Shown here piece after piece: positions 34,805 through 44,493 of a stretch of 64,000 nucleotides of DNA. The notes below the pieces were generated by a model. It was not told the origin of the DNA, made no database searches, and saw only the letters and a program-made list of their open reading frames with translations. The translations under genes were made by a program, and so were the position numbers. Numbering within the stretch: position 1 is the stretch's first letter; every line of letters starts with the position of its first letter. The stretch comes from Puniceicoccaceae bacterium 5H. GTDB taxonomy: Bacteria > Verrucomicrobiota > Verrucomicrobiia > Opitutales > Oceanipulchritudinaceae. The stretch lies in contig WOUP01000002.1 of the NCBI GenBank assembly GCA_009772895.1, forward strand, positions 310,001 through 374,000, written 5' to 3'.

Positions 34805-36475
34805 ATGCTAAGTACACGACTTTCTTTCGCGTTCATGTCCTTTGCCGGCGCTGCGCTGGGTGCCTGTGCGGCCCAGCCCGTCACCTTCGACTGGTTCGAA
34901 TACGGTGGCATCGACCGCACCCGCAACCAACCCCTCGAAGCGGGCGAATACGCCAATCCCATCCTCACGGGGTTCTATCCCGACCCGAGCATCTGCCGGG
35001 TGGGTGACGACTATTACCTGACCAACTCAACCTTCGCCTACTATCCGGGGCTGCCTATTTTTCACAGTCAGGACCTCGTAAACTGGGAACTGGTGGGGCA
35101 CGCGATCGACCGTCCCGACCAGCTCCATTATGACGGTTTGCAGGTGTCCAACGGCATTTTTGCTCCGGCCATTACGCACCACAACGACACCTTTTACCTG
35201 ATCTGCACCATGGTGGGCAGCGACGGCAACTTTGTGCTGACGGCTCAGGATCCGGCCGGTCCGTGGTCGGAACCCCATATCCTGCGCTTTACGGGGATCG
35301 ACCCTTCGCTGTTTTTCGACGACGACGGGCGCGTCTGGATCGTGAACAACGACGATCCGGAGGGAACGCCCCTTTACGACGGTCACCGCGCCATCCGCCT
35401 GCGCGAACTCGATCCGGAAACGATGCAGATCAAGGGCGAGAGCCGGGTGCTGGTCAACGGCGGGGTCGATCTCTCGAAGCAGCCCATCTGGATCGAAGGA
35501 CCGCACCTCTACAAACGCAACGACTGGTATTACCTCTCCTGTGCCGAAGGCGGCACCGGGCCGAATCACTCGCAAGTCGTCTTTCGCAGCCGCCAGGTTA
35601 CGGGCCCTTACGAGCCTTGGGAAAACAACCCGATCCTGACCCAGCGCGATTTGCCCAATCAGGTGGCTGGGGCGGTGACCTGCGTCGGCCACGCCGATCT
35701 CGAGGTGGGTCCCGACGGCAACTGGTGGGCCACCTTCCTCGGGGTGCGGCCCTACGACGGGAATGCTTCCCCCATGGGGCGCGAAACCTTCCTGCTGCCC
35801 GTGGAATGGACGGATGACGGCTGGCCCACGATCTTGCCGGCCGGTGAACGAGTGCCGCTGGTGCATGCGTCGCCCGGTGGTGCCACGGTGCGGCCTTCGG
35901 CGGAACTCCCGTTGGCGGGCAATTTTACCTGGCGGGACGAGTTCGACCATCCGGAGTTGTCTCCGGCCTGGATCATGTTGCGCACCCCCAGCGAAACCTG
36001 GTGGCAGCTGGAGCCTGGCTTTGGGGGAGAGCTCGAGCTGACGCCGCGCAAGGAACGCCTGACCGGTCTCGGCAACCCAAGCTTTCTCGCGCGTCGCGTG
36101 CAACACGACGTCTTCGAGGCGGAGACGCTGTTGGAGATCCCGGCGGAGAAGGGGGTGTCGGCCGGGTTGGCCCTCTTCCAGAACGATAAATACCACTACT
36201 ACCTTGGCGTGAAGCGTAGTGGTGACGCTGCGAGCCTTTTCCTCGAGCAAGTCCGCCATGGTGAGAAGACCGTGGTGCGCACGGTTCAAGTGCCGGCATC
36301 CGCCAGCATTGCTCTGCGCGTGCGTGGCGAACTGGAGGCCTGTGCTTTCGATTACTCGCTGGACGGCACCAACTGGACGCCCATCGCGGCCGACCTCGAT
36401 GCGCGCATGGTGACGACCGCCGTTGCCGGTGGCTTTGTCGGTGCCACCGTCGGGCCCCACGCCCGCACAGAATAA
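34805..36475 (+). CDS. GH43 beta-xylosidase/alpha-L-arabinofuranosidase lipoprotein, 556 aa
   Basis: The N-terminus MLSTRLSFAFMSFAGAALGAC has a good lipobox (L-G-A-C), so the protein is probably lipid-anchored. The GH43 triad is complete: D60 (GFYPDPSICRVGDDYY), D166 (GIDPSLFFDDDG) and E231 (WIEGPHLYKRND). The motif set and the C-terminal beta-sandwich (residues about 365-550, SFLARRVQHDVFEAET) resemble GH43_12-type beta-xylosidases and arabinofuranosidases. It would trim oligosaccharides made by the GH10 enzyme. The two GH43 enzymes of this locus differ clearly in the motif around the acid (WIEGPH versus LPAEGS), so they are not recent duplicates. Confidence 0.93.
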   Translation: MLSTRLSFAFMSFAGAALGACAAQPVTFDWFEYGGIDRTRNQPLEAGEYANPILTGFYPDPSICRVGDDYYLTNSTFAYYPGLPIFHSQDLVNWELVGHAIDRPDQLHYDGLQVSNGIFAPAITHHNDTFYLICTMVGSDGNFVLTAQDPAGPWSEPHILRFTGIDPSLFFDDDGRVWIVNNDDPEGTPLYDGHRAIRLRELDPETMQIKGESRVLVNGGVDLSKQPIWIEGPHLYKRNDWYYLSCAEGGTGPNHSQVVFRSRQVTGPYEPWENNPILTQRDLPNQVAGAVTCVGHADLEVGPDGNWWATFLGVRPYDGNASPMGRETFLLPVEWTDDGWPTILPAGERVPLVHASPGGATVRPSAELPLAGNFTWRDEFDHPELSPAWIMLRTPSETWWQLEPGFGGELELTPRKERLTGLGNPSFLARRVQHDVFEAETLLEIPAEKGVSAGLALFQNDKYHYYLGVKRSGDAASLFLEQVRHGEKTVVRTVQVPASASIALRVRGELEACAFDYSLDGTNWTPIAADLDARMVTTAVAGGFVGATVGPHARTE

Positions 36476-36598
36476 AGAAGCCGCGATATTCTGGTTGGCC
36501 CCTCATGATCAGCCTTTTAGCTTGGATGACACCCCCACCGCCGACTGGTCCCCAGTCTGCGACTTTATCCATTGTTACCCACCCCTCGTAGCGTCGGA

Positions 36599-39500
36599 AT
36601 GGTTTTGCCTTACCTCGACGCAGGACCGCCGCCTGCCTCCATTGGTGCCCGCTTTTTCCGGCGGGTTTCCGGCCACCGCTTGTTGTCTTCACGGGTAACC
36701 TTACGGTGGCTTTGCCTGCTGCTGGGGTGGGGAGTCCTCGCCATGGGGACGCTGCGCGCCGCCAGGGCGTCCGGGGACGAGATGATGGTGGGCTTGCCGT
36801 ATGTGCGTACGTATTCGCTAAACGAGATCGGAGCCTCTCGCGGCGCTCACTTGACCTTCGACTACCTCGGCCGTATTGCGGTGGTCAGCGGCTCGAACTA
36901 CACCGTGCTCAACGACAATACGTGGCTGCCGTTGATGGACCAGAGCACCAGCGTACCGCATTTACTCGATTTCGTCTGGGCCGAAGGCAACCGCTCGTAT
37001 TATGGTTCGCTGGCGGATTGGGGGCGCGCGAAACTGCAGCCCGACGGCAGCATCCAATGCCGTTCGCTGCGGCCCGCTACGTTTCCCAACTGGGTCCGGG
37101 CGAACAATTTCAAGCAGATCGTCGTGCTACAAGGCGGCGTGCTGTTTGCCGGCTACAACGGCGTCGTCTACGAAGACGAAGCGAGCGGTGAGCGCCAGTT
37201 TATCGAGATCCCCGAGCTGACGCGCGTCTTTGAGCTCGGATCTACGGTGTATGCGTCTTCTCTGGGGCGCGGCTTGCTACGCCTCGACCTGGATCAAGGG
37301 ACCACCGAGATCGTGGATTCCGCCATGACCGTCGACAAGGTAGCGCAACTCGGCGACCACGATATTCTCTTCACCACGATGGGCAATCGCCTTGTGCGGT
37401 TCGACGGGCAAGCGTTTACCAATTGGGAGGAACCCTTCGGCGTGCGGGTCAAGAGCAGCGTCTCGTGCCTCACGGCCCTGCCAGGCGGTGGCATTGCGAT
37501 CGCAGTGGACGGTGAGGGCGTGTTTGTGCTCTCGCGCGACGGCTCATTGCTTTGCACCCTCACGACCGCCGATTACCAGCGCGTCTTCGATCTCGCTTCC
37601 AACGAAGAGGGCGTGCTTTGGCTGACGACCGAGATGGCGGTGCACAAGGTGTTGTATCATACGGGCATCTCCGTCGTGGACCAGCGCTCGGGCGTCATCG
37701 TCGAATGGCCGCAAGTCGTCGAATGGCAGGGCATGACGGTGACGGCTTCTCACGGCAGGCTCTACGATCTCATCTACGAGCCCGACCTGTTATCCTATCA
37801 GTTCGAACAGGTCTCGGACGTGCCGATCAGCGGCGCCTGGGGTCTGGACGAGGCAAACGGGCGCCTGCTTGTCTGCAACAGCAACGGTGTTTATGCCCGC
37901 ACTTCCTCGGGGTTCGAGACGGTGCTGCCCAACATCGACGCCGCGCGTCTGGTGATGACGGACAACGATCTGTGCTACGTCATCGGCTTGCGGGAGATCG
38001 CCCTGCTCAAGTGGGATGGTACGCAATGGGTGGAGTGTGCGCCGCGGATTGCCGGGGTGGGCTTCCCCTGGATCGTGCATCTGATGGGGCGCTCGGCCTG
38101 GATCGAATTGGGGACCAATGTCGCAGCGCGGCTCAGCTATCAAGAGGGCAAGTTGAAGTGCAGGGTGTTCGACCAGTTCGACTGGGACGGAGGCGCCTGG
38201 GTCAACATCGGCAACATCGGAGATATCGTTGTTTTGTGTGGTCCAGACGGTGAGCGTCGCTATTTCGACAACGTCCGGGAGCAGTTTATCGAGGCACCCG
38301 AGCTGGAGGCGGTTCTGGCGAAGGCACCGCATTCGATCAAGCGGGTCGCTGAAGACGCATCCGGTCGTTGGTGGGCGGCACATGAAAACGGGATCCTCGT
38401 CTACGACGGTGACGGCGAGGGCCAATGGCAGAGCCCCTTTGCCGGGCGTTTCCGCGACCGCTATCCGGTGCTGCACCTCGTCGGACAAGGTGACATGTGG
38501 GCCTCGACCGAATCCGCGTTTTACCACCTGGACCAAGAGCTGCCCGTAATTTCGCCGGTGGAATACGCGCCGCAACTGGTCTCGGTAACCGACGGGCGCA
38601 CGGGCGAGGCCCTGTATACGGCGGGGTTGCAGAAAGACCGTTGGCAGCACGTGTCACACGAGCGCAACCACCTGATCTTCCGCTTCTTTGCCGGCGGCTA
38701 CCCATCGCTGCAGTCGTTGTCCTACCGCTTCACCATCCGGCGCGGCGGCACCGAATGGACGATGCTCAGCACCGATTCGCTGCTGGCCCTGCCGAACCTG
38801 TGGGAGGGCGACTACGAGATCACCAGCCAGATCCTCAGCGGTGGCAACCCGGTCGGTCAACCGGCGGTGGTCGCCTTTCACGTCTCGCCCCCCTGGTTTC
38901 GCCAACCGTTGATGTATCCTCTCTATGCCGTGCTGGTGCTGCTCGCGGTGGTGCTGTTTCGGGCCTACATCGTACGTCAGGCCAACCGCAAGCACGCCAT
39001 GCTGGAGAGGCTCGTGCGCGAGCGGACGGAAGAGCTACGCGCGACCATGGACCGATTGACCGAGGAAGCGCGGACTTCGGCTACGTTGGCCGAGCGCAAT
39101 CGCTTGGCCGAGGAGATGCACGACAGTGTGCAGCAGGGCTTGAGCGGCTTGATGCTGCAACTCGACGCCACGCTCAAGCTGGGCCATCTCGACTCGGAGG
39201 TGCGCTCGCGTTTGCTGATGGCACGCAAGATGGTCGCCTTTACCCGGGAGGAAGTGCAACAGGCGCTCTGGGGGCTCGAATCCCCTTTCCTTGAAAACGC
39301 AGACCTGGCAGGTGCCCTGCAGACGATGGCGCAGCTCGTCACCTGCGGAAAACCGGCCGTCGAAGTCTGCACCGTGGGTGAAGCTCGCAGCCTCGACTCT
39401 TCCACGCAGCACCATCTGCTGCGCATCGCTCAGGAGGCCATTACCAATGCGATGCGTCACAGCGAAACGGAGTCCGTGCGGGTGACGCTCGAATACGGCG

Positions 39501-39757
39501 CCGGCTCGGTGATCCTGGAGGTGCGCGACTTCGGCTCTGGCTTTGCGCCCGACGACGGCCTGTGCGATGAGCCCGGCCACTTCGGCTTGCGCGGGATGCG
39601 CACCCGCGCCGCCCGGATCGACGGGCATCTGGAGATTTCCAGCGAACGAGGGCAAGGCACCGTCATCCGTGTCGAGCTGCCACTGCCTCGCCCCGAAACC
39701 CGCCACACCCACCCCACCGATGACCACGCCCAAGATCAGAATCCTGCTTGTCGATGA
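36599..39757 (+). CDS. Propeller-sensor histidine kinase of the xylan locus, 1052 aa
   Basis: The ATG at 36599 is chosen over a TTG nine codons upstream. A signal segment (WLCLLLGWGVLAMGTLRAARA, about residues 37-58) precedes a large beta-propeller-like sensor with weak repeats ('GVLWLTTEMAVHKV', 'GRWWAAHENGILVYDGDG'). A Y_Y_Y-like domain (SYRFTIRRGGTEWTML) lies at about 690-765, one membrane helix at 771-792 (YPLYAVLVLLAVVLF), a short coiled coil, HisKA_3 with H841 in AEEMHDSVQQGLSG, and the ATPase domain (QEAITNAMRHSE, RDFGSGFAPDDG, GLRGMRTRAARIDG). Its 3' end overlaps the response-regulator gene by 38 bp. It should sense xylan-derived sugars (inference from neighbours). Confidence 0.92.
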   Translation: MVLPYLDAGPPPASIGARFFRRVSGHRLLSSRVTLRWLCLLLGWGVLAMGTLRAARASGDEMMVGLPYVRTYSLNEIGASRGAHLTFDYLGRIAVVSGSNYTVLNDNTWLPLMDQSTSVPHLLDFVWAEGNRSYYGSLADWGRAKLQPDGSIQCRSLRPATFPNWVRANNFKQIVVLQGGVLFAGYNGVVYEDEASGERQFIEIPELTRVFELGSTVYASSLGRGLLRLDLDQGTTEIVDSAMTVDKVAQLGDHDILFTTMGNRLVRFDGQAFTNWEEPFGVRVKSSVSCLTALPGGGIAIAVDGEGVFVLSRDGSLLCTLTTADYQRVFDLASNEEGVLWLTTEMAVHKVLYHTGISVVDQRSGVIVEWPQVVEWQGMTVTASHGRLYDLIYEPDLLSYQFEQVSDVPISGAWGLDEANGRLLVCNSNGVYARTSSGFETVLPNIDAARLVMTDNDLCYVIGLREIALLKWDGTQWVECAPRIAGVGFPWIVHLMGRSAWIELGTNVAARLSYQEGKLKCRVFDQFDWDGGAWVNIGNIGDIVVLCGPDGERRYFDNVREQFIEAPELEAVLAKAPHSIKRVAEDASGRWWAAHENGILVYDGDGEGQWQSPFAGRFRDRYPVLHLVGQGDMWASTESAFYHLDQELPVISPVEYAPQLVSVTDGRTGEALYTAGLQKDRWQHVSHERNHLIFRFFAGGYPSLQSLSYRFTIRRGGTEWTMLSTDSLLALPNLWEGDYEITSQILSGGNPVGQPAVVAFHVSPPWFRQPLMYPLYAVLVLLAVVLFRAYIVRQANRKHAMLERLVRERTEELRATMDRLTEEARTSATLAERNRLAEEMHDSVQQGLSGLMLQLDATLKLGHLDSEVRSRLLMARKMVAFTREEVQQALWGLESPFLENADLAGALQTMAQLVTCGKPAVEVCTVGEARSLDSSTQHHLLRIAQEAITNAMRHSETESVRVTLEYGAGSVILEVRDFGSGFAPDDGLCDEPGHFGLRGMRTRAARIDGHLEISSERGQGTVIRVELPLPRPETRHTHPTDDHAQDQNPACR

Positions 39758-40346
39758 CCACATCGTGCTCCGCATGGGGCTCACCACGGCGACCCATGGA
39801 GAGCCCGATCTCGAGGTGGTGGCCGAGGCCGAAAACGGAGATGAGGCGCTGGAGATGTATCGCCGTCACAACCCCGACGTGGTGGTGCTCGACCTGCGCA
39901 TGCCCAAAAGCGGCGGCATGGAAACGATCACCCGCCTGCGCGAGGAGTTTCCCGCCGTGCGCGTGTTGGTGTTCAGTAATTATGCGAGCGGCGACGAGGT
40001 GCTGCAGGCCTTTGACCTGGGGGCTGCGGGCTTTGTGGTCAAGGACATGCCGCTCGAGAGCCTGCTCGAGGGTATCCGACGCGTCGCGAACGGCGAGCAA
40101 TACATGCCGGCCGAGATCGCGAGCCGCGTGAGCCGCCGGGCCATCTCCCAGCTTTCCAAACGCGAGCTCGAGGTCCTGATGCTGGTGGCCAAGGGCATGA
40201 GCAACAAGGATATCGCCGCCCAGCTGCATTTGGTCGAAGGCACGGTGAAGGTGCACCTCACCAACATCCTGTCCAAGCTGCGGGTGTCGGATCGCACCCA
40301 GGCCATCCTGGCGGCCGTTCGGCGCGGCATCATCACGCTCGAATAG
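39720..40346 (+). CDS. NarL/FixJ-type response regulator of the xylan locus, 208 aa
   Basis: The receiver domain has D12-D13 (LLVDDHIVLRMG), phospho-acceptor D58 (VVVLDLRMPKSGG), and K of VVKDMPLE. The LuxR-type helix-turn-helix occupies residues about 142-205 (LSKRELEVLMLVAKGMSNKDIAAQL, GTVKVHLTNILSKLRV). The start at 39720 lies inside the kinase gene (38-bp overlap), indicating coupled translation and a cognate pair. Candidate target sites are the palindromes of the 31591-32032 region. The SGNH esterase gene follows after 26 bp and probably belongs to the same transcript. Confidence 0.95.
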   Translation: MTTPKIRILLVDDHIVLRMGLTTATHGEPDLEVVAEAENGDEALEMYRRHNPDVVVLDLRMPKSGGMETITRLREEFPAVRVLVFSNYASGDEVLQAFDLGAAGFVVKDMPLESLLEGIRRVANGEQYMPAEIASRVSRRAISQLSKRELEVLMLVAKGMSNKDIAAQLHLVEGTVKVHLTNILSKLRVSDRTQAILAAVRRGIITLE

Positions 40347-40372
40347 ACGGGCTTCTCCCTTTTACCAACCCC

Positions 40373-41194
40373 ATGAAACACTCCCATCACCCCTTCATCC
40401 GTCCGCTGGCATGGGTCGCGGCATGTCTTGCGCTGCCCCTCGGCCTTCTGGCGGCCCAACCGGAAGAAACCCACCCACCCGCAGCACACGCGGCCTACGC
40501 TCCCTGGAACGAGAATGGCCGCATCGCTCACCAGCAGCTGCTCGAAAAGGCCCGATCCGGCCAAATCGACCTTTATTTTCTGGGCGATTCCATCACGCGC
40601 CGGTGGGGCGCGACGGACTATCCGCAGTTCCTCGCGCATTGGCAGGAGACGTTTTTCGGCTGGAACGCAGCCAACTTCGGCTGGGGTAGCGACAGCACGC
40701 ACCACATGCTCTGGCGCATCCAACACGGGGAGCTGGATGGGGTGAACCCCAAGGTCATCGTGATCCTGGCCGGAACCAACAACATCGGAAAAGGGGACCA
40801 TCCGGGGCGTGGGATCGATGCCGCGGAAGGCGTGGAGGCGTTGGTGACCGCCTGCCAGGAAAAGGCGCCCCAGGCCACGATCATCCTCACGGCCATTTTC
40901 CCCCGCAACGACAGTCCGAAGAGCAACGCACAGATCGATCGGGCCAACGCCCGGATTGAGCAACTCGCCGACGGCGAGAAGGTGCGCTGGATCAACATCA
41001 ACGACCAGATCGCAGACGAAAATGGACAGCTCTTCGAGGGCATGACGCTGGACCAGCTTCACCTGTCACTGAAAGGCTATCAGGTATGGGCGCGCAATCT
41101 CGTGCCGCTGCTGACGGAGTTGCTCGGCCCGCCGGCGGACGAAGATCATGCGCCCGCGCCGACGGGAGATCCTTCGGTTGCGTCCCCCCACTAG
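40373..41194 (+). CDS. Secreted SGNH/GDSL-type esterase, probable carbohydrate deacetylase, 273 aa
   Basis: A signal peptide (LAWVAACLALPLGLLAAQ) is followed by an SGNH hydrolase domain: block I LYFLGDSITRRWG with nucleophile S73, block II around NFGWGSDST, block III ILAGTNNIGKGD, and block V LDQLHLSLKGY with D227 and H230. The spacing resembles platelet-activating-factor acetylhydrolase-type esterases, several of which remove acetyl groups from xylan. Position downstream of the xylan kinase/regulator supports an acetylxylan esterase role (inference). The stop overlaps the stop of the convergent GH2 gene in a shared CTAG. Confidence 0.88.
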   Translation: MKHSHHPFIRPLAWVAACLALPLGLLAAQPEETHPPAAHAAYAPWNENGRIAHQQLLEKARSGQIDLYFLGDSITRRWGATDYPQFLAHWQETFFGWNAANFGWGSDSTHHMLWRIQHGELDGVNPKVIVILAGTNNIGKGDHPGRGIDAAEGVEALVTACQEKAPQATIILTAIFPRNDSPKSNAQIDRANARIEQLADGEKVRWININDQIADENGQLFEGMTLDQLHLSLKGYQVWARNLVPLLTELLGPPADEDHAPAPTGDPSVASPH

Positions 41195-43458
41195 AGGGGT
41201 GCGGCCGGTTCGGCAGGCTCGAGCTCCCGGGACACTTCACCCAGGTGCTCGTGTCGGGCGCGCAGTCTCCCGTGAGCGCCGCCGGCCCGCTTGCGGATCA
41301 GAAAAGAGGCCACGCCAGCCTGCGCCCGGACGCACGTATCGCCCGTGAGCGCATAGTCGCCGGCTGTGGTGAGTAGGATCGCGTCGCTGCACTGCACGCA
41401 GCGCTGGCCGTGCGCGTCCAGAATCTCCACGTGCACGAACAGCAAGTCGGGTGCGTCTGCCGGCGACTGCGTGTCCGCCCAGTCGATGGTGAGGCTCAAC
41501 CGGGCCGGTTCTCCCGGGGTGGCCACGGTGTGGCGGGCGACAGGCTTACCGTCGACGAGCGCCACCGCCTCCAGCGTGCCGGACTCAAACTGCGGCAGCT
41601 CAAAATAAACGGGCGGGTGGGGCAGATGCGGAAAAGTCGCGCGATCGGGTGTCTGGCGGCCCACCAGTTGACCGTTGAGGTAAAGCTCCACCACATCGCC
41701 ATTGGTGAAGACGGGCAGGCGCAGGGCCGAGCCCGGCAGCCAGTGTGAAGCGATGAAGACGGCGGCACCCGCTTCGGCCACGCCACGCTGGCTGCGGTAA
41801 AAATGCCAGGAGAACTTCGGTCGGCGGAAGACGTCCATCACGCCGCAGGCCGCCGGTAAGGGCTCGTAGCCGCGGGGATAGTCGAACATCGACCATTGCC
41901 CATCCGTCAACGCCTCGGAGCCCAGGAGGTCGTCGAGCGCCCGGGCGTGGTTTTCGGCCTGCCGTTGCAGTTTGGCTTCACCGTCGCCGAGAAAGGCCCG
42001 ACTGTTGGTCTGTGGATCGCGCAGGCCCGCCCCGCTCTTTTGGTCGAAACCCTCGTTGTGGGCGTAGAACTCCCAGTCGCCGTATTCGGAGACGACCATC
42101 GGCTGGTCGCCGTTGCGCCAGCTGTGCACGCGCTCGTGCTGGCGGGCGTGCAGAAACACGTCGTAGGCGTGGTCGATCCAGCCCGCCGTCAGCATCTGGT
42201 CGCCCGGGAACTCCTCGTGGCCGATCGCGTGCAGCCGTTCCATGAAAGGCGCGTCCATCGCGGTTTCGTTCAGCGACAGCTCCCAAAAGGCCACGCAGGG
42301 GTGATTGCGGTCGCGGCGGATCAGCTGCCGGGCCTGCGCGTAACAGGCCTCGCGGAAGGCTTCGCTGCCCATGAACTGCCAGCCCGGGATGCAGTTGGTC
42401 ACGAGGATGCCCAGCGCGTCGCAGGCGGCCAGAAAGTGCGGCGATTGGGGGTAGTGCGAAAGGCGTACGTAGTCGAAGCCCGCGTCCTTGATCCGGCGAG
42501 CGTCGCGCCATTGGGCGGCGGCGGGCAAGGCGTAGCCCACCCACGGGTGATCCTGGTGGCGATTGGTCCCACGTGGGCGGATGCGTTCGCCGTTGAGCTG
42601 CAGGCCGCCGGAGCGTGAGACGGCCAGATGCCGGATGCCAAAGGCTTCGCGTCGTTCGTCGAGCACCTGTCCCCGGGCGTCGCGCACGCACACCTCGAGC
42701 ACGTGCAGTTGGGGGTCGGCCAGGTTCCAGAGGGCCGGACGCGCCACCTGGAGGGCGAGGTCGAAGGAGTGGGACTGCGCGGGGAGCAGCTGGATGGCGG
42801 GCGCTTGCGCTTCCGCCACCACGGCGCCGGTGGTTTGATGCCGTGCTTCGACGGTGAGCGAAGCGGCTTGAGGGGACGCGCCCCAATGCCGCACCTGCAC
42901 CCGCACTGCGAGCTGTGCTTGTGCGCGATCGGCTGAGATCGTGCGCACAAAGATGCCGCCGCCGGCGACTTCGCCCGCCGTGGCGGCATCGGTGATGGCG
43001 ATGGCCGGGTAGGCGCGCAACTCCACCCCTCGATAAAGACCGCCATACCAGCAGAAATCCAGTTCGGCCAAAGGCTTGCCCGGCGGCACGTCGGGGTTGT
43101 CGCGATTGTCGAGTTCGACCGTCACGAGGTATTCCCGCCCATCGCGCAGCCAATGTGTCACGTCCACCTCGAAGGGCAGGTAGCCTCCGGTGTGGAGGGC
43201 GACGACCTCGCCATCGATGCGCACCGTGGCATCGCGCATCGCCCCGTGAAAGTAGAGCGTGTAGCGGGCGAAGCGGTCGGGTTCCACGGCGCGGACAGGG
43301 CGGCGGTAGAGGCAACGCCCTTGCCAGTGGTGGGGCCCGTCCGGCCGGGCCGCAAAGGGGCTGTGCGGTAGTTCGACCGGTGCCCAGTCCGCGGCGAGGT
43401 CGCAGCGTTTGAAAGCCCAGTCTTGCAGCCGGGTCACGCGAAGGGAAGAAACGTTCAT
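41191..43458 (-). CDS. Cytoplasmic GH2 beta-galactosidase of the galactan operon, 755 aa
   Basis: No signal peptide is present (MNVSSLRVTRLQDWAFKR). The sugar-binding domain (LYFHGAMRDATVRIDGEVV), the Ig-like domain and the barrel are complete, with acid/base E398 in LSLNETAMD after RDRNHPCVAFWE, and nucleophile E458 in VVSEYGDWEFY. A C-terminal Ig/DUF4982-like region (FTNGDVVELYLNGQLVG) follows. GH2 of this type hydrolyses terminal beta-galactosides. As last gene of an operon with GH53, a TBDR, a GPH symporter and LacI, it most likely splits imported beta-1,4-galacto-oligosaccharides in the cytoplasm. Confidence 0.9.
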   Translation of the reverse strand: MNVSSLRVTRLQDWAFKRCDLAADWAPVELPHSPFAARPDGPHHWQGRCLYRRPVRAVEPDRFARYTLYFHGAMRDATVRIDGEVVALHTGGYLPFEVDVTHWLRDGREYLVTVELDNRDNPDVPPGKPLAELDFCWYGGLYRGVELRAYPAIAITDAATAGEVAGGGIFVRTISADRAQAQLAVRVQVRHWGASPQAASLTVEARHQTTGAVVAEAQAPAIQLLPAQSHSFDLALQVARPALWNLADPQLHVLEVCVRDARGQVLDERREAFGIRHLAVSRSGGLQLNGERIRPRGTNRHQDHPWVGYALPAAAQWRDARRIKDAGFDYVRLSHYPQSPHFLAACDALGILVTNCIPGWQFMGSEAFREACYAQARQLIRRDRNHPCVAFWELSLNETAMDAPFMERLHAIGHEEFPGDQMLTAGWIDHAYDVFLHARQHERVHSWRNGDQPMVVSEYGDWEFYAHNEGFDQKSGAGLRDPQTNSRAFLGDGEAKLQRQAENHARALDDLLGSEALTDGQWSMFDYPRGYEPLPAACGVMDVFRRPKFSWHFYRSQRGVAEAGAAVFIASHWLPGSALRLPVFTNGDVVELYLNGQLVGRQTPDRATFPHLPHPPVYFELPQFESGTLEAVALVDGKPVARHTVATPGEPARLSLTIDWADTQSPADAPDLLFVHVEILDAHGQRCVQCSDAILLTTAGDYALTGDTCVRAQAGVASFLIRKRAGGAHGRLRARHEHLGEVSRELEPAEPAAPL

Positions 43459-43491
43459 CGCTAGGATCGCGGTCGGCCCCGCGCGGCGTGG

Positions 43492-44490
43492 TTACAAGAC
43501 GGAGTTGCGCTCGATCAGGCGCACGGGCAGGACGCGTTCGCGCTCGGTATGGGGTCGGCCGCTGGTCAGGTCGTCGAGCATGTCCACGGCGGCCTCGGCC
43601 ATGTTTTTGAGCGGCTCTTCGATCGTGGTGAGCGGCGGACACTGGATGTTGGAGATGCCGTCGTTTTCGCCGCCGATGATGGAGATGTCTTCCGGCACAC
43701 GCAGGCCCATCACGTAGGTAAGGAGGTGCAGGCACTCCATCGCCTGAAAGCTGGTGCCGGGCACGTAGATGCTGTCCGCCCCGGTGCGCACGAGGCGGGT
43801 GACGACGGCGTGGTGCTCGTCGCGGCTGGCCTGGACGAGCAGGCGCGGGTCGACGGGGTGCCCCGCCGCTTCCAGGGCGTCGCGGAAGCCGCGCAGGCGC
43901 TCGGCAAAGGCCTGGCCTTCGCCCCCGAAGTAGGCGGGTCGCTTCTTGCCGTGGGCGAGGAAGTAGTCGGCTGCGAGCCGCCCGGAGCGGTAGTGGTCGG
44001 AGCACACGCGGTAGCGGCCTTCGGTCGAGTCGAACTTGTCCATGAACACCACGGGCAGCCGCTTTTCAAACTCCGAGACGAGCTCGAGCAGCGGGGAGTC
44101 GAAGGTCACGACCACGATGCCGTCGAGGAACATGCCAGGCAGTTGCTCGAAGGGATCGGAGGGCAGCACGATGCCGAAATTGCGCCGTGTGAACGCAAAC
44201 GAGAGGTGGGCGGTGAGCGTAGCGGCATAGCCCTCGATCCGGTCGCTGTAGGTCGGCTCGGAGAGGATAGCGACCTGGCGCGAACGCACGGAAGCCTGCG
44301 GCTTGATGTCGAGCTCCTTGGCCGCTTTCAGGATGATCTCGCGCGTTTCCGGTTTCACGCGGTCGCGGTTGTTCAGCACCCGGCTCACGGTCCCGGGCGA
44401 ATAGCCGGTGTGGCGGGCGAGGTCGTAAATCGTCACCTTTTTGGCGACGCCCTCGGCCGGGTCGGAAGGTTGTCGTTTGGAACGGGCCAC
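43492..44490 (-). CDS. LacI-family transcriptional regulator of the galactan operon, 332 aa
   Basis: The N-terminal helix-turn-helix is typical of LacI proteins: VTIYDLARHTGYSPGTVSRVLNNRDRVKPETRE (residues about 19-51). It is followed by the hinge helix and a periplasmic-binding-protein-like effector domain (FGIVLPSD, VVFMDKFDS, SDHYRSGRLAADYFLAHGKKRPAYFGG, PPLTTIEEP). The gene starts 3 bp after the symporter stop and 33 bp before the GH2 gene. It should repress or activate the operon in response to a galactoside; the inverted repeat at 50049-50073 upstream of the GH53 gene is a candidate site but lacks the compact central CG usual for LacI operators. Confidence 0.93.
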   Translation of the reverse strand: MARSKRQPSDPAEGVAKKVTIYDLARHTGYSPGTVSRVLNNRDRVKPETREIILKAAKELDIKPQASVRSRQVAILSEPTYSDRIEGYAATLTAHLSFAFTRRNFGIVLPSDPFEQLPGMFLDGIVVVTFDSPLLELVSEFEKRLPVVFMDKFDSTEGRYRVCSDHYRSGRLAADYFLAHGKKRPAYFGGEGQAFAERLRGFRDALEAAGHPVDPRLLVQASRDEHHAVVTRLVRTGADSIYVPGTSFQAMECLHLLTYVMGLRVPEDISIIGGENDGISNIQCPPLTTIEEPLKNMAEAAVDMLDDLTSGRPHTERERVLPVRLIERNSVL

Positions 44491-44493
44491 GGT

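Noticed and set aside
41978-44005. 675-codon minus-strand frame overlapping GH2 and LacI genes
   Set aside because: Same strand but different frame; product is extremely Arg/Pro/Ala-rich, and both overlapped genes have complete catalytic or DNA-binding motifs.
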